In this document: one piece after another, positions 26,301 to 39,123 of the stretch
Layout: each line of letters opens with the position of its first letter
Position numbering within the stretch: the stretch's first letter is position 1
NCBI RefSeq assembly: GCF_001039355.2
Contig: NW_019775475.1
Location: 62,001-126,000, forward strand
Source of the DNA: Lingula anatina
Lineage: Eukaryota; Brachiopoda; Lingulata; Lingulida; Lingulidae
DNA: 64,000 nt
Direction: 5' to 3'
Made by a program: the position numbers and the translations under genes
Notes under the pieces: model-generated
The model's database searches: none
What the model saw: the letters and a program-made list of their open reading frames with translations, nothing else
Told to the model about the DNA's origin: nothing

Positions 26301-28050
26301 ATAAGAAGATAGAAAATCTGTGACTGATAAACTTTACAAGGCCTAAATATAAGATTATTGCACCTTATGCATCACACTAAGGCAACCGGTGGCAGTGTGC
26401 ATTTTAGACATACATCATCTGATACATTTACTGTTTATTTTACACATACATGGAGGTTTGGTACGCTCTGATTCATCATAGTTCATAAAAGTGCATAAAT
26501 AATCCACGTAGAATGTTACATATTTGGGACGGTCTTACTTACTGGGTATTCGTAATCTTTCTGCGAGGATACACAGGCACCCATCCTCGGCTCATAAGAA
26601 ATCTAAATAGTGTCAGATTTTTCGCTCGTAAGCGTGATAAACAAAAAATGATTAAAATCCCACGTTATGAACCCGTTATAAAAATTAGTCTCAGTGTCGT
26701 GATTTGCTGCAAACCAGCCGTCAGTGCCTATCTGCGGAGGTCGATGCACTAGAAAGCAAATGGTAACTGCATCCGTCAGTTCTAGAATTTTCGGTCAAAG
26801 GAAAGCCGCGCGTGTCCCGTCCCAAAGGTGTTCAGCGCTCAAAGTGAGCAGACCTCTCAAAAAACTTGGCTGATACGACGCCATTACGTAATATCCTATC
26901 CCCGCCTGGGCAATTGACCTAGTTGTCTTGGTCCTTAGCTGGAGGCTCTGTTGCGCTGTGACAAAAGAGCAGATCACACGTTTTGGATCAACAACATGAA
27001 ATATCACTGAAACAGAGATGTGCTTACCTTGCTGGGCTGTTTTTCTCAGTTACCTGTAAATTTTTTTATAGTAAAAAAGAACGTCAAATATTGAAAAATA
27101 TGCCTGGTGCCAATTACGACTGGTTTTCTAAAAAAAATACATGTATCTTATTGCTAAAAGGGCAGGGCAGAGGAATAACGTAATAAGAAAGCTTCAGGGT
27201 TTTAATTGCACGTATAGTACTTTGGTAGACTTTTACCATGGAAGTATAGCTGGCATTCTACGTATACTTCCATGTTTTTACAGAGCTACGTTAGATTTGT
27301 TATATACATGTATAATTACTCGGTTTTCGGTGCAACTGAGAAAGACAAAGGGAAACCGAACAGTATTGCCAATACGTGCAGTAACAAAATTGGACATGAA
27401 TTACTACCCTCTAATATATGGGACTTCTAAAACTGTATGCAAAAATCAAGTATAAAACAATACATTTCTAACAGACTACCAGCGCACCCTGTCGGCAGAG
27501 AGTACGACTTTTATTACCCTACATTTAGGTTGTTTATATTACTGTCAAGTCACAGGTGACTCTTAATTTTTAACGACGGCGAGAGTTGTTTTTTTAATTC
27601 TGTAGTTTTCTTCATATTAGCTTTTAATTTTAATTCTAATGACGTACCTTTTTAACATACTACTAGTATGTTATTAACCGGTTTATTTGTACATCTCAAA
27701 CTTGATTTTACATTTATCATTAATCATCATTTCACTTTTGTATCACTTTTAAAATTATTATTATTTTACCATTAGATGTACACTTATTAAATTAAATCAT
27801 TTCGCGGCCTTTTGCCACACTATAAACATTATAAACACACACACTCAGAAAGAGAGAGAGAGAGAGAGAGAGAGTGTGTGTGTGTGTGTGTGTGTATGAA
27901 AGAGAGAGAGAGAGAGCGAGAGAGAGCGAGAGAGAGCAGGAAATGGAGAGGAACCTCCTCCACGTACCTTTACACTTGGACCAGTCATGCTGGATCCAAG
28001 CTTTACAAGAGAATACATTACAATAGCCCTCACTCTCTTCCCCCCCCCCA

Positions 28051-28105
<55 letters not shown>

Positions 28106-29334
28106 CAGAGAAAGAGAGAGTACAACTAACTAGCTGATATTTTCGGGAAGCAGCTAAACAGAAACTTACTGCACCTCTTCGAAGGTATGTAAAGAGCTCA
28201 ACAGGTTTCTCCTCATCCGCTTGCAGTAATCATGCTCTCCACAACAAACATGTGATATCCTCCCAGTTTAAAGCTTATTTGATCTTAGTTTAAAGTAACG
28301 TGCTTTAAAATCGCACCAATTACAGAGATTACAAAGCCAGTGATTTATTCGAGTGTCGATGGAGCTTGGATTCCCAGTAACGCATATAACCAGTTTTACT
28401 AGTTTCTTATACGACTCATATAAAAGCGACATGTCATGGGATAAGCCGAATAAATCACTTGATTAGCCATTAAAGAGCTAAAAGCTGCATCTTTTTCAAA
28501 TATTTGGTACTAAATTTGAACTACTGATCTGACTTTTTATCTGCCCCATTCACATATGCTAGTACAGCACAGCAAGCAAACATAAAAATTCGTTCAAATG
28601 TCATTTCTCGGGTTATATGAAAAAATATCTTTTGTTATTTCTCTAAGTTATACTATTTATAACTAAATGATGGCATTTGGTAAACTTTTGTGACCAAAAA
28701 ATTGACTGCAAATGCATATTTGACAATGCACCCAACATTTGTACTCTCACACTGTATGGTTCGGTTATTCATAAAAGTCAAAAGGAGACACACGATATGA
28801 ATAGTACTAACATTTTGCAATTTTAAACGTACCGTGTCTTGTTATATTTATTGAACATGGTGTTGTACAGAGATACGCGTTGTCCCGACCCGATGTATTT
28901 CCTCGTAGCCGGAGGATGACGTCTTCTAGCCAAATAGCTGCAGATATGCTCGTGGCTCATACAGGTTGGTTCGGAAGCTCCCATAAACGCTATCCGAGCC
29001 TTTGATGTGGAATGTGATCAAGTCCCACACAGACACGAGCAACTGAAACTCCTTGGTGGTGTGATATGTCTATACAATTGGGGTCAATACAATAAACAGG
29101 CAGGTGCCATGTCCTTAAGGCGTAACGACATATTTTTAAGCGTAGAATTTGCTGGAATAGAGGACTCACGCACTCACCGTGGGACTGTTCCGAAGAAGCT
29201 ATGTTGATGTAGCTAATGCGCACTAAGGCCGCATTCACAACAGAGGACTTACTTGTTCGTGGATCAAATATGGCCGACCCACTTGAATCCCAGCGAGGAA
29301 TCTGTTCAGTGTCTATTAGGGGATTAGATGGCAA
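23318..29334 (-). CDS. Gene C: unrecognised multi-exon gene, 3' end complete, 5' end uncertain
   Basis: Minus-strand exons in transcript order: candidate 29178-29222 (or to an ATG at 29334), 28833-28937, 28170-28236, 26543-26602, 26140-26293, 24944-25011, 24210-24351, 23318-23751 (stop TGA). Phases agree except between 28170-28236 and 26543-26602. There the strong donor (GTGCA|GTAAGT) leaves phase 2 but the next exon needs phase 0, so either a weak donor GAG|GTGCAG is used or a small exon is missing. I do not recognise the family. Visible features: LCTTPCS and EHDYCKRMRRNLL near the N-terminus, a Lys/Asp-rich middle (QKLKLKELKIQDVDREF) that looks alpha-helical, and a 144-residue last exon ending in a Gly-rich stretch and ESTESGVMDME. 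Scattered cysteines allow a secreted protein, but no signal peptide exon was found. The 5' five exons lie inside a duplicated segment. Confidence 0.55.
23848..25435. repeat. Repeat pair inside gene C introns
   Basis: About 150 bases at 23848-24000 (TGTTCTAGCAT, AACTGTAAAAGA, CCATTCGTTT-like end) recur with divergence at 25278-25435. The second copy is interrupted by a T19 run near 25433-25451. Confidence 0.7.
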
Positions 29335-29435
29335 GCTTTTAAGTGGGTCGCCGTATTTGTCTAGTTAGTCCGCTGTTCTACATGTGGCCTAACTCCACGG
29401 GGACTCACGCCGATCTATTTATCATATACTTATCT
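25517..29435. repeat. 3.9-kb duplicated segment, copy 1
   Basis: Runs from GGGATATCTGGCGTTTCGG to ATCATATACTTATCT and is nearly identical by eye to 31026-34960, with scattered substitutions, small indels and different microsatellite lengths. It contains the 5' five exons of gene C, a large (GA)n/(GT)n block (27845-28110) and a MITE (29227-29389). The two copies are direct and separated by 1.59 kb. Confidence 0.97.
29227..29389. mobile_element. MITE-alpha, copy 1
   Basis: Terminal inverted repeats GGCCGCATTCACAACAGAGG and, at the other end, CTGTTCTACATGTGGCC, followed inward by AGTCC-type and CCCACTT-type arms. It is flanked by a 3-bp duplication TAA at 29224-29226 and 29390-29392. A TWA target site and short inverted ends are typical of PIF/Harbinger-derived MITEs. 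Related copies: 34752-34914, 51002-51177 and 57279-57453. It contains an ATG that is in frame with the first candidate exon of gene C. Confidence 0.8.
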
Positions 29436-30346
29436 CACCCAAACCCAATATAGAGGTGCATTTCACAAGTTCAAGTCTCAAAAAATGAAATTGAATGAAT
29501 TCGATGTATTATCCAATTTTTTAAAACTTACATGTGTATAGAACAAAAATCCACAAATGTCCCAATTTTACGCCCACGCGTTTCTGTTTTGTAAGCAAAT
29601 AAATTGATAACCGTTTGAAGTAAAAAAAGCGTAAGAAAGATCATACGTTACCACTGAATCGCCTGATACAAACACGATCATTAGTTGAGCGCTGTGGAAA
29701 TCTGTGCAAGCTAAACACTATCAGAACCCTATGAGTCATTAATAATGGAAAAGTGATAGGAAAATACATTTAAATTGACCAGATCTAGGAAAATTCCTAT
29801 CAAACTAAAGATCATTTTTCTTTACAATGTCCACGTTGATGACTCTTTCAGTAGCAGTAATTGTCAATTGTATAGAGAATTGAAAACTTTGTTACCTAAA
29901 AGTTATCTACCACTGGTCATATTCGTCGTGAATTTAAAACTCATTGACAGTTTTAAATTTTGGGTGTATTAGTTACAATACCAACTACGCCTCGCATCCT
30001 ACGCATACCGTAATGTAACGTATGTTCCACAGCCATAGAAAAGATACGGGACACGAGTTTAATAAATATTGATAAGATGTTTTTTCGCTTTTTTACGTAG
30101 AATTTATTGAGGTGTTTAAAAGTAACTCAGACATCAAAAGTGATAACCTATTACACAAGCACCATCCGCGTATTAAACGTCTTAATCATTTGCATGTAAA
30201 GAAATACAGATCCCAGAAACATCTAACCTACCACCTCTTTAATGAAGCCTTTTTCAACACACCTATAGGTTTTCTAATACAGCAGAGAATTCGTTCAAAA
30301 TGAGCTTTACTATCCTCTCTGAAAGGTCTAAATTGTCTTTTAGTAA

Positions 30347-30410
<64 letters not shown>

Positions 30411-31025
30411 GTTTGTTCCATCTATAAAAAGTAAGTGGCTCACAAAATTACGTTTTACGTCTTTCCATTGAGTGAGTATAAGAAACAGATATCACTTTAG
30501 AGTTCAAGGGTCTCTACGGTCCTTATCAGTCGCTATTTAAGACAAATTATAGGCTGCATGATTTCTTGTAAAAGTTTCCTTGAGATTTCGTAGATGTTCA
30601 TACTGTGTTTTTACTCTGCCAACGTGCTCGATGAATTTTTTATTTTGGTTACTGGCGCTCTTGGGCTCTACTATAGTCGTCTCGTTCAAAAAATCGTATA
30701 CAGCTTGCCTTTTATTCCTGCTACTCCCATCCGTCGACCTTTCGACCAGTTCATCCCCTTTTCGCGAGTTCTCGACCAACGATTCCGGCAAATGCCAGTA
30801 GCAGCGGAAAGAAATCTGAGAAAACGGTACGTCTTCGCAATCTTCTCAGCCACTATATTATGCAAAATTTTCATCTTACTTCTTGGTGTAACTCGTTAAA
30901 CTTGACCCACTGTAGCTAAAAAAAATTCTCTATAAGTCATCATATTTTTAGGATGATTAGTCTTATTGAATATTATATGTATATATAATATTATTTTTAT
31001 CCCTAAGGATAAAGGCNAAAAGAAA
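29436..31025. other. Spacer between the two 3.9-kb copies
   Basis: No supported exon. It holds a (TA)n tract at 30348-30407 and a stretch at 30540-30890 with mirrored short frames on both strands that look random. One undetermined base (N) at 31017 lies 9 bases before copy 2 starts. Confidence 0.6.
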
Positions 31026-31643
31026 GGGATATCTGGCGTTTCGGTTGTGAAAACAGGGAAACGGCTACACAGGATCACCAATTTGTTTTATCCCCTGCTT
31101 CGTAAATAATACTCACTGCAAAAAACATTGTTCAGAAACGCTTATCTGTAAGATTACTTTGAATTTGGGACTATGAAAAACATTGGACAGTTATTACTAA
31201 AACTAAAATTTATTAATTACACATCAGCTCGAAATTACTTGTGTGGTTCGTTTAACTTAACAATTCCTTATTAGATATAATTTCAAGGTCAGTTTGAGCA
31301 GGCAGTGCCACCGAGCAAAACAATGGTGTATCTGTGTAACCTTCCAGTACCTTCTATTAGCGGCGCTATATGACAACAACATTGAAGTAAGGTCACTTTT
31401 GCAAAAGATTGATAACGAAGAATGGTTTAGAAGAGTTGTAATTTTTCAGTTAAAATACTTGCTCGTAAAAGGTTAATTAGATTAAAATGAAAACTTTACC
31501 CTAATTGTAAGATTGTTAAAACAATATACTTGCACCTTGATATAGCGAATAAAGATAAAAAACCCTAAACGTGCTATATACAGTGAAATTCAAAGCACTT
31601 TCTCGTGTCAAGCTTGGCAAGAGGCAGGGCAGCTTTAATTCAC

Positions 31644-33349
31644 CTGTATTTTTCTGTTTGTGTTTGTTAGAACGATCCTTTGGCACGAAGTCCCAATTGA
31701 CGGTGAGGTTTTTTCTCAGATTGCCCTTCTGTCCGTCTCCAATACCCGACCTGTACGTGTAGGTCACCAGAGATGTCTTCTCGTTACACTCGACATCCTA
31801 GAATATAAGAAGATAGAAAATCTGTGATTGATCTTGGACCTAAATATGTCCATGGATTGATAAACTTTACAAGGCCTAAATATAAGATTATTGCACCTTA
31901 TGCATCACACTAAGGCAACCGGTGGCAGTGTTTGTGTGCATTTTAGACATACATCATCTGATACATTTACTGTTTATTTTACACATACATGGAGGCTTGT
32001 CACGCTCTGATTCATCATTGTTCATAAAAGTGCATAAATAAGAATGTTACATATTTGTAACGGTATTACTTACTGGGTATTCGTAATCTTTCTGCGAGGA
32101 TACACAGGCACCCATCCTCGGCTCATAAGAAATCTAAATAGTGTCAGATTTTTCGCTCGTAAGCGTGATAAACAAAAAATAATTAAAATCCCACGTTATA
32201 AACCCGTTACAAAAATTAGTCTCAGTGTCCTGCTTTGCTGCAAACCAGCTGTCAGTGCCTTTCTGCGGAGGTCGATGCACTAGAAAGCAAATGGTAACTG
32301 CATCCGTCAGTTCTAGAATTTTCGGTCAAAGGAAAGCCGCGCGTGTCCCGTCCCAAAGGTGTTCAGCGCTGAAAGTGAGCAGACCTCACAAAAAACTTGG
32401 CTGATACGACGCCATTACGTAATATCCTATCCCCGCCTGGGCAATTGACCTAGTTGTCTCGGTCCTTGTCTGGAGGCTCTGTTGTGCTGTGACAAAAGAG
32501 CAGATCACACGTTTTGGACCAACAACATGAAATATCACTGAAACGGAGATGTGCTTACCTTGCTGGGCTGTTTTTATCAGTTACTAGTAAAATTTTTATA
32601 GTAAAAAGAACGTCAAACACTGAAAAATATGCCTGGTGCCAATTACGACTGGTTTTGTAAAAAAAAAAAAAAAATACATGTATTTTATTGCAAAAAGGGC
32701 AGGGCAGAGGAATAAAGTAATAAGAAAGCTTCAGGGTTTTAATTGCACGTATAGTAATTTGGTAGACTTTTACCATGGAAGTATAACTGGCATTCTACGT
32801 ATACTTCCATGTTTTTACAGAGCTACGTTAGATTTGCTATATATAATTACTCGGTTTTCGGTGCAACTGAGAAAGACAAAGGGAAACCGAACAGTATTGC
32901 CAATACATGCAGTAACAAAATTGGACATGAATTACTACCCTCTAATATCAGGGACTTCTAAAATTGTATGCAAAATTCAAGTATAAAACAATACATTTCT
33001 AACAGACTACCAGCGCACCCTGTACACTTATTACCTACATTTAGGTTGTTAATATTTCTGTCAAGTCACAGGTGACTCTTAATTTTTAAAGACGGCGAGA
33101 GTTGTTTTTTTTTATTCTGTAGTTTTCTTCATATTAGCTTTTAATTTTAATTCTAATGACGTACCTTTTTAACATACTACTAGTATGTTATTAACCGGTT
33201 TATTTTCACATCTCAAACTTGATTTTACATTTATCATTAATCATCATTTCACTTTTGTATCACTTTTAAAATTATTATTATTTTACCATTAGATGTACAC
33301 TTATTAAATTAAATCATTTCGCAGCATTTTGCCACACTCTAAACATTAT

Positions 33350-33395
<46 letters not shown>

Positions 33396-33420
33396 AAAGA
33401 GAGAAAGAGAGAGAGAGAGA

Positions 33421-33473
<53 letters not shown>

Positions 33474-33597
33474 CAGGAAATGGAGAGGAACCTCTTCCAC
33501 GTACCTTTACACTTGGACCAGTCATGCTGGATCCAAGCTTTACAAGAGAATACATTACAATAGCCCTCACTCTCTCCCCCATCTATCTCTCTCTCTA

Positions 33598-33634
<37 letters not shown>

Positions 33635-34859
33635 CAGAGAGAGAGAGTACAACTAACTAGCTGATATTTTCGGGAAGCAGCTAAACAGAAACTTACTGCA
33701 CCTCTTCGAAGGTATGTAAAGAGCTCAACAGGTTTCTCCTCATCCGCTTGCAGTAATCATGCTCTCCAAAACAAACGTGATATCCTCCCAGTTTAAAGCT
33801 TATTAGATCTTAGTTTAAAGTAACGTGCTTTAAAATCGCACCAATTACAGAGATTACAAAGCCAGTGATTTATTCGAGTGTCGGTGGAGCTTGGATTCCC
33901 AGTAACGCATATAACCAGTTTTACTAGTTTCTTATACGACTCATATAAAAGCGACATGTCATGGGATAAGCCGAATAAATCACTTGATTAGCCATTAAAG
34001 AGATAAAAGCTGCATCTTTTTCAAATATTTGGTAGTAAATTTGAACTACTGATCTGACTTTTTATCTGCCCCATTCACATATGCTAGTACAGCACAGCAA
34101 GCAAACATAAAAATTCGTTCAAATGTCATTTCTCGGGTTATATGAAAAAATATCTTTTGTTATTTCTCTAAGTTATACTATTTATAACTAAATGATGGCA
34201 TTTGGTAAACTTTTGTGACCAAAAAATTGACTGCAAATGCATATTTGACAATGCACCCAACATTTGTACTCTCACACTGTATGGTTCGGTTATTCATAAA
34301 AGTCAAAAGGAGACACACGATATGAATAGTACTAACATTTTGCAATTTTAAACGTACCGTGTCTTGTTATATTTATTGAACATGGTGTTGTACAGAGATA
34401 CGCGTTGTCCCGACCCGATGTATTTCCTCGTAGCCGGAGGATGACGTCTTCTAGCCAAATAGCTGCAGATATGCTCGTGGCTCATACAGGTTGGTTCGGA
34501 AGCTCCCATAAACGCTATCCGAGCCTTTGATGTGGAATGTGATCAAGTCCCACACAGACACGAGCAACTGAAACTCCTTGGTGGTGTGATATGTCTATAC
34601 CATTGGGGTCAATACAATAAACAGGCAGGTGCCATGTCCTTAAGGCGTAACGACATATTTTTAAGCGTAGAATTTGCTGGAATAGAGGACTCACGCACTC
34701 ACGGTGGGACTGTTCCGAAGAAGCTATGTTGATGTAGCTAATGCGCACTAAGGCCGCATTCACAACAGAGGACTTACTTGTTCGTGGATCAAATATGGAC
34801 GACCCACTTGAATCCCAGCGAGGAATCTGTTCAGTGTCTATTAGGGGATTAGATGGCAA
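31644..34859 (-). CDS. Gene C 5' exons, duplicate set
   Basis: Equivalent minus-strand exons to gene C: candidate first exon ending at 34703 (ATG at 34859), then 34358-34462, 33697-33763, 32074-32133 and 31644-31797. All borders and phases match copy 1. There is no copy of the last three gene C exons here. Either this is a tandem exon duplication within one gene, a 5' partial gene copy, or an alternative haplotype placed in tandem by the assembler. The last is favoured by the N at 31017. Confidence 0.4.
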
Positions 34860-34914
34860 GCTTTTAAGTGGGTCGCCGTATTTGTCTAGTTAGTCCGCTG
34901 TTCTACATGTGGCC
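34752..34914. mobile_element. MITE-alpha, copy in duplicated segment
   Basis: Same element as 29227-29389, carried within the 3.9-kb duplication with the same TAA flanks. It is not an independent insertion. Confidence 0.8.
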
Positions 34915-34960
34915 TAACTCCACGGGGACTCACGCCGATCTATTTATCATATACTTATCT

Positions 34961-35326
34961 ATGCATTTTATATGGGCTGTTTTTAAACAACAAATTATCT
35001 GTTAATCTGTTCTTTGATTAACATTTTCAAATAACTAAAATAATTAATCAGAATTTAATTAACTATTTACCCTGTATGTGCATTTATTTATATTTGCATA
35101 TCTCAATTTTCATTAATTCTAATATTTATCTCTCTCTTGATCAAAGTATCAAAATAATCATTTTTTAGATTACCTATTATATCGCTTGTTCGATTATTTT
35201 TTTTTTATGAAATCGCATAAAGCAGGTTGGTCCGATAAAGTACAATGGCACCAACGAAAATTCCACATAAGAATGTCTATATATTTCTTCATTCATCGAT
35301 GGCTAAACGTGTACATAAAAGAATAT

Positions 35327-35359
<33 letters not shown>

Positions 35360-38300
35360 TTTATTTGCCTGTAAAATAGCACAAAGAGCAAACATAGACC
35401 GATTCACTAAACGCCACACAGATGAGTTATGACCATTTTTCGCGATGAGTCCGCTGGCAAGTTCATGCTCTCCTTCTGACCAAGACCCCTGAAGCAAATT
35501 ATGATAGCCAAACTCTCGGCGAGCAGCGTGCAATGAATTCGGGACGAACGTAGTACTGCCGCTATCAGAAGTTACGCTGCCGATCTTTGTTCGACTTGGT
35601 TAATCGTGCACAACGCGTTTCTGCACCAAGGAGTTTTTTGAGCTAATTAATTATCCTTTATTATAATGTACATTTTTAGGTGTAGATAAAAGAAATAAAG
35701 CTGGGTCAGGTTAAATGTCGTGGAAAAAAGGCCCAGGCAGAGGCAGAGGCAGACAGACTAAGAGACAATCATGCAGTCAAACAGACAAGTAAACTGACAA
35801 TTCCCATTGACTCGCATTAAAGTGGTTGTCATTCTCCCAAATCATACAACTAGATGGTATTTCAGTTTATGTATGGCAGTCGTCGCAAACTTGCTATGGG
35901 CAAGACAAAATCCATCAAACTGTTTCATTGTCACTTCCTGCCTTCAGGAGCGAGGAAAAGCCAGATTCACACTAGTCACAGACAGACCAAATCTGCTTCG
36001 TCCTCCGTTATGTAGTGAGTGCTTTTTGTAATCAACTGGACATCCACACAACGTTTCTCTCATTTCGTCAACTAAAAGGAGAGGGTGCAGAGTTCCAGGC
36101 TACGGAAAAAGCAGGAAAATAGTGCTTACATATAAACTTGTTTATTGTTTGCGCTCTTGGCAACAGAGAGTCCAAATAAGATACGTTCCATTGGAACCAA
36201 ATGTGAACGGCGCCTAGCTGACAAACTGTGCATGCACCATCAATGAACTAGATGTTGACATGAAGGGAACAGGTGCCATTTAAGAACTGAACACCGATAG
36301 ATATGTAAGAGACAACACTTGTAGGCTTGGCATTACTGTATGGATAAGTTGGGGCGGTGAAATCTTGTCAAGTTCTACCGAGGACATGTCTGGCTTATCT
36401 TCATTTGGTACTGGAGTCACTTGCCTGGTCTGATGAATAAATGTATATATAGCTGTACAGAGGTCTGTATCAACAGTCAAGCGAGTGGCAGAAGCCGGTT
36501 AAAGGTAACGTGTCCTTATTTGTTTGCACTAAAATAGTCATCTTCCAACATATAAGTAAAGTTTAAGGGACTTTCTTTTCGTAAAACCTGATAAAAACTT
36601 GGTGGGAAACCATGGAAAGGGCCTACCACCAGGAATTACTCTAATACTGAGAGTACTTAAAAGTCTTACCTCTGGGTTTTCCACCAACCTGTGCTAAACA
36701 TTTTAATGTCAATTAAAATTGACACTGAATTTGAACCAAGCTTTACAACCAAGCTTTACACAAAGTTTAAATCAGGCTTCACCTGGGGCTAAAGCTCATT
36801 TTAAGTACATCTAATTTGCATAGGACTGGTCTTGCGTAAATCAAGGCCTTCAGGAGAGGCTGATTAGTAAAGTCTAGCTTAATTACTTCCATTTTCAAAC
36901 CAATTATTGAGATTAAATTTGTTTTGTGTTCTTTAATGAAAGTATGTCTATTTTACGAAAGAACTAAGCCAATAGGCCGATATTTCAGCATTCACATGGA
37001 CCCATAACAATTTTATACCGACAAACTTTACTACATTGGTATGTCCTTTGGTACATTGGTATATACATATAGTATTACCGTATTTCAGACCTCTGATTGG
37101 TCAGTTACGAAGCCCTGTTAAAATATGGGTTGTCATACAGTAAGATGTAAATTGTTACATATGGTGATATTTATCAACATTATCTTACTGATACCAGGGT
37201 ATTTGATAAAACATTTTAACTTCCAAAATCTATCAATTGATTAAAGTATGAAATGTTTTACAATATCTTAAAACATTCTGTTTGTTGAAAATTACATTGC
37301 CAGAAAAACCGTAAGAAGCCCATCCTTTTTACAGTAAACACAGACATACTTTACAGAATAGGGTGTTGTGACTCATCAATTAAAAGTTGGAATTTTATCA
37401 AAGATATAATGTATAACTGTTAGAACAAAAAAAAAAACTTTAATATTTTAACTACTTTGATTGAAAGAAGTTATAATCTGACTTTCATCCAACATCGTTA
37501 TCACTTTGATCAAACTTTCATAACAAGCTCAAATCTAACGTCTTGTCAATGTTTAGACAATGTAATTTAGGTAATGAATTAACTCAGCATACCTTAGAAA
37601 TGACTTAAAAGACAACTATAGAAGTATTTTGAACTGAAGTAGAAAAATTTAAAATTAAGAACATTTTTCGAGCTGAACTTACTTTTTATGACGCTGGTAG
37701 CTAGTCAAGCGAGAGCTGAACTCACAAAGAGCATGGTTCCTAGCTGGTACGTTACAGAAAAGAACAATCATCTCTTTAAGTTTTACAAGTCTTGTGTTTA
37801 AATGTAATGCTCGTAACATTTCGTTTTTATATAAATGCACGCATCCGACATCTGTTTCAAGTATTTCTACGTAATTCTACTCTGAGATATCATATCAGTC
37901 TTAGAGGATTTGCCAAAGCTTGTCTGTTGAGGTAAAACAGTAGACGCTGACAAAACCTTACTTTTACCAGAATGTGACTATTCAGAAACATGAAATGGTA
38001 TTTACAGACAGCGTTTATGTTACACGATGGCACAGAGAGAGTTTTTTTAGATCTCTAAGAATGATGTAAATAGCAGTATATCGTCACTCAGTCTATGGAA
38101 CTAGAACCTCTACAAATAAAACACGCTTTACTCCCTAATAATTGCAATAAAAACGACAGGACACGCTGATTGATGAACAATACATTGGATGATTACTCTG
38201 TCAAAAGGTTATAATTAAAACTTGAAAGCCTGGCCGCCTCTTTGATCTTTTTCTGTCTGGTGTCAAGCTCGTGTTTGAACAACAGAATTTAATCTAGCAT

Positions 38301-38735
38301 ATTAAACCGTAAAATGAACATTTTTGTTGTAGTTGTAGTACCATGTACCTACGTGCGGTGCATTTCGAATTTATTCATAGTCCTGTCTAGATGGCTTACT
38401 TAGTAAGTAGGTGCTTCATATAACGCAAACATATTTATACATGCATGATGATCTCATATAATGCAGTTGAACTTGGCAAAGGAAAAATAAGTGGAAAACA
38501 ATTCATGTCTCAGTTATGATATCTATCAGTGACCTATTTCCCATGACAAACAGTGATGTTGTTCTTACGACTGCAAGCGTGAAACTTGGCAGACCTGTAG
38601 ATCACAATGAAAGTTACAGCATTAAACTTGAAGGGTACGACGCCGGGAAAATGAAGCAACGGTCTGTGAATTACTACACAATATTCCAAACGTGTAGATC
38701 GAAGTCGAGAAAAGTTTTGTGGAGTAAATGTGATC

Positions 38736-38766
<31 letters not shown>

Positions 38767-39123
38767 GCGTATTCTTCTCAAAAGGATGTATTCAGAAATA
38801 TCATTCACGCTCGATCACACTTGCCTCTGGAGTGGAGTGGGGGGGGGGGGGGCAGAGGGATAAATTAGAGAGCAAAGCGAGGCAAATATAAATCAGTAGA
38901 CGGATTGTTTTATAGTATTTGGCATATTGAAATATTCAAGCGACTTCCTATTCAATTTTTCTTTTCAGTAATGAAAATAATCGTTCTTACAGGTAAAAGA
39001 TTCCCGTCAAAACTATCAGCCGGCAAAGTGTGACTCCACAAAATGAAATCCATTGACAAGGACATTTAAGACAGGCAAACTAAAGTATCAGAACCTCCAA
39101 TTAACAAGTGCCTAACTTTTTCA
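34961..39123. other. Long gene-free region
   Basis: No gene supported. (GA)n lies at 35335-35360 and a short (GGCAGA)n near 35738-35752. A T24 run lies at 38739-38762, followed by a G11 run near 38840. Open frames here (for example around 36280-36480 and 38516-38700) have no splice or family support. The 3' part should hold the promoter and 5' UTR of the collagen-like gene. Confidence 0.5.

Larger units (their letters stand above)
31026..34960. repeat. 3.9-kb duplicated segment, copy 2
   Basis: Second copy of 25517-29435. It starts 9 bases after the N at 31017. Exon sequences and splice sites are intact. Differences include a 25-base insertion near 31830, different (CA)n/(GA)n/(GT)n lengths at 33352-33632 and single-base changes. 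Divergence at this level could be allelic. Confidence 0.97.

Noticed and set aside
27028-27036. 9-base microexon CCCAGCAAG with a GTAAGC donor in gene C (and near 32554-32562)
   Set aside because: The donor is conserved in both copies, but neither 9 bases nor longer versions fix the phase between the flanking exons, and longer versions contain stops.
27812-28129. Arg/Glu- and Val/Cys-rich frames in the (GA)n/(GT)n block (also 33314-33652)
   Set aside because: Pure microsatellite translation.
36280-36480. 66-codon minus-strand frame
   Set aside because: Isolated, no recognisable motif, no splice context.
38516-38863. 115-codon frame before the collagen gene
   Set aside because: Runs into a T24 tract and a G run; no family features and no splice partner.
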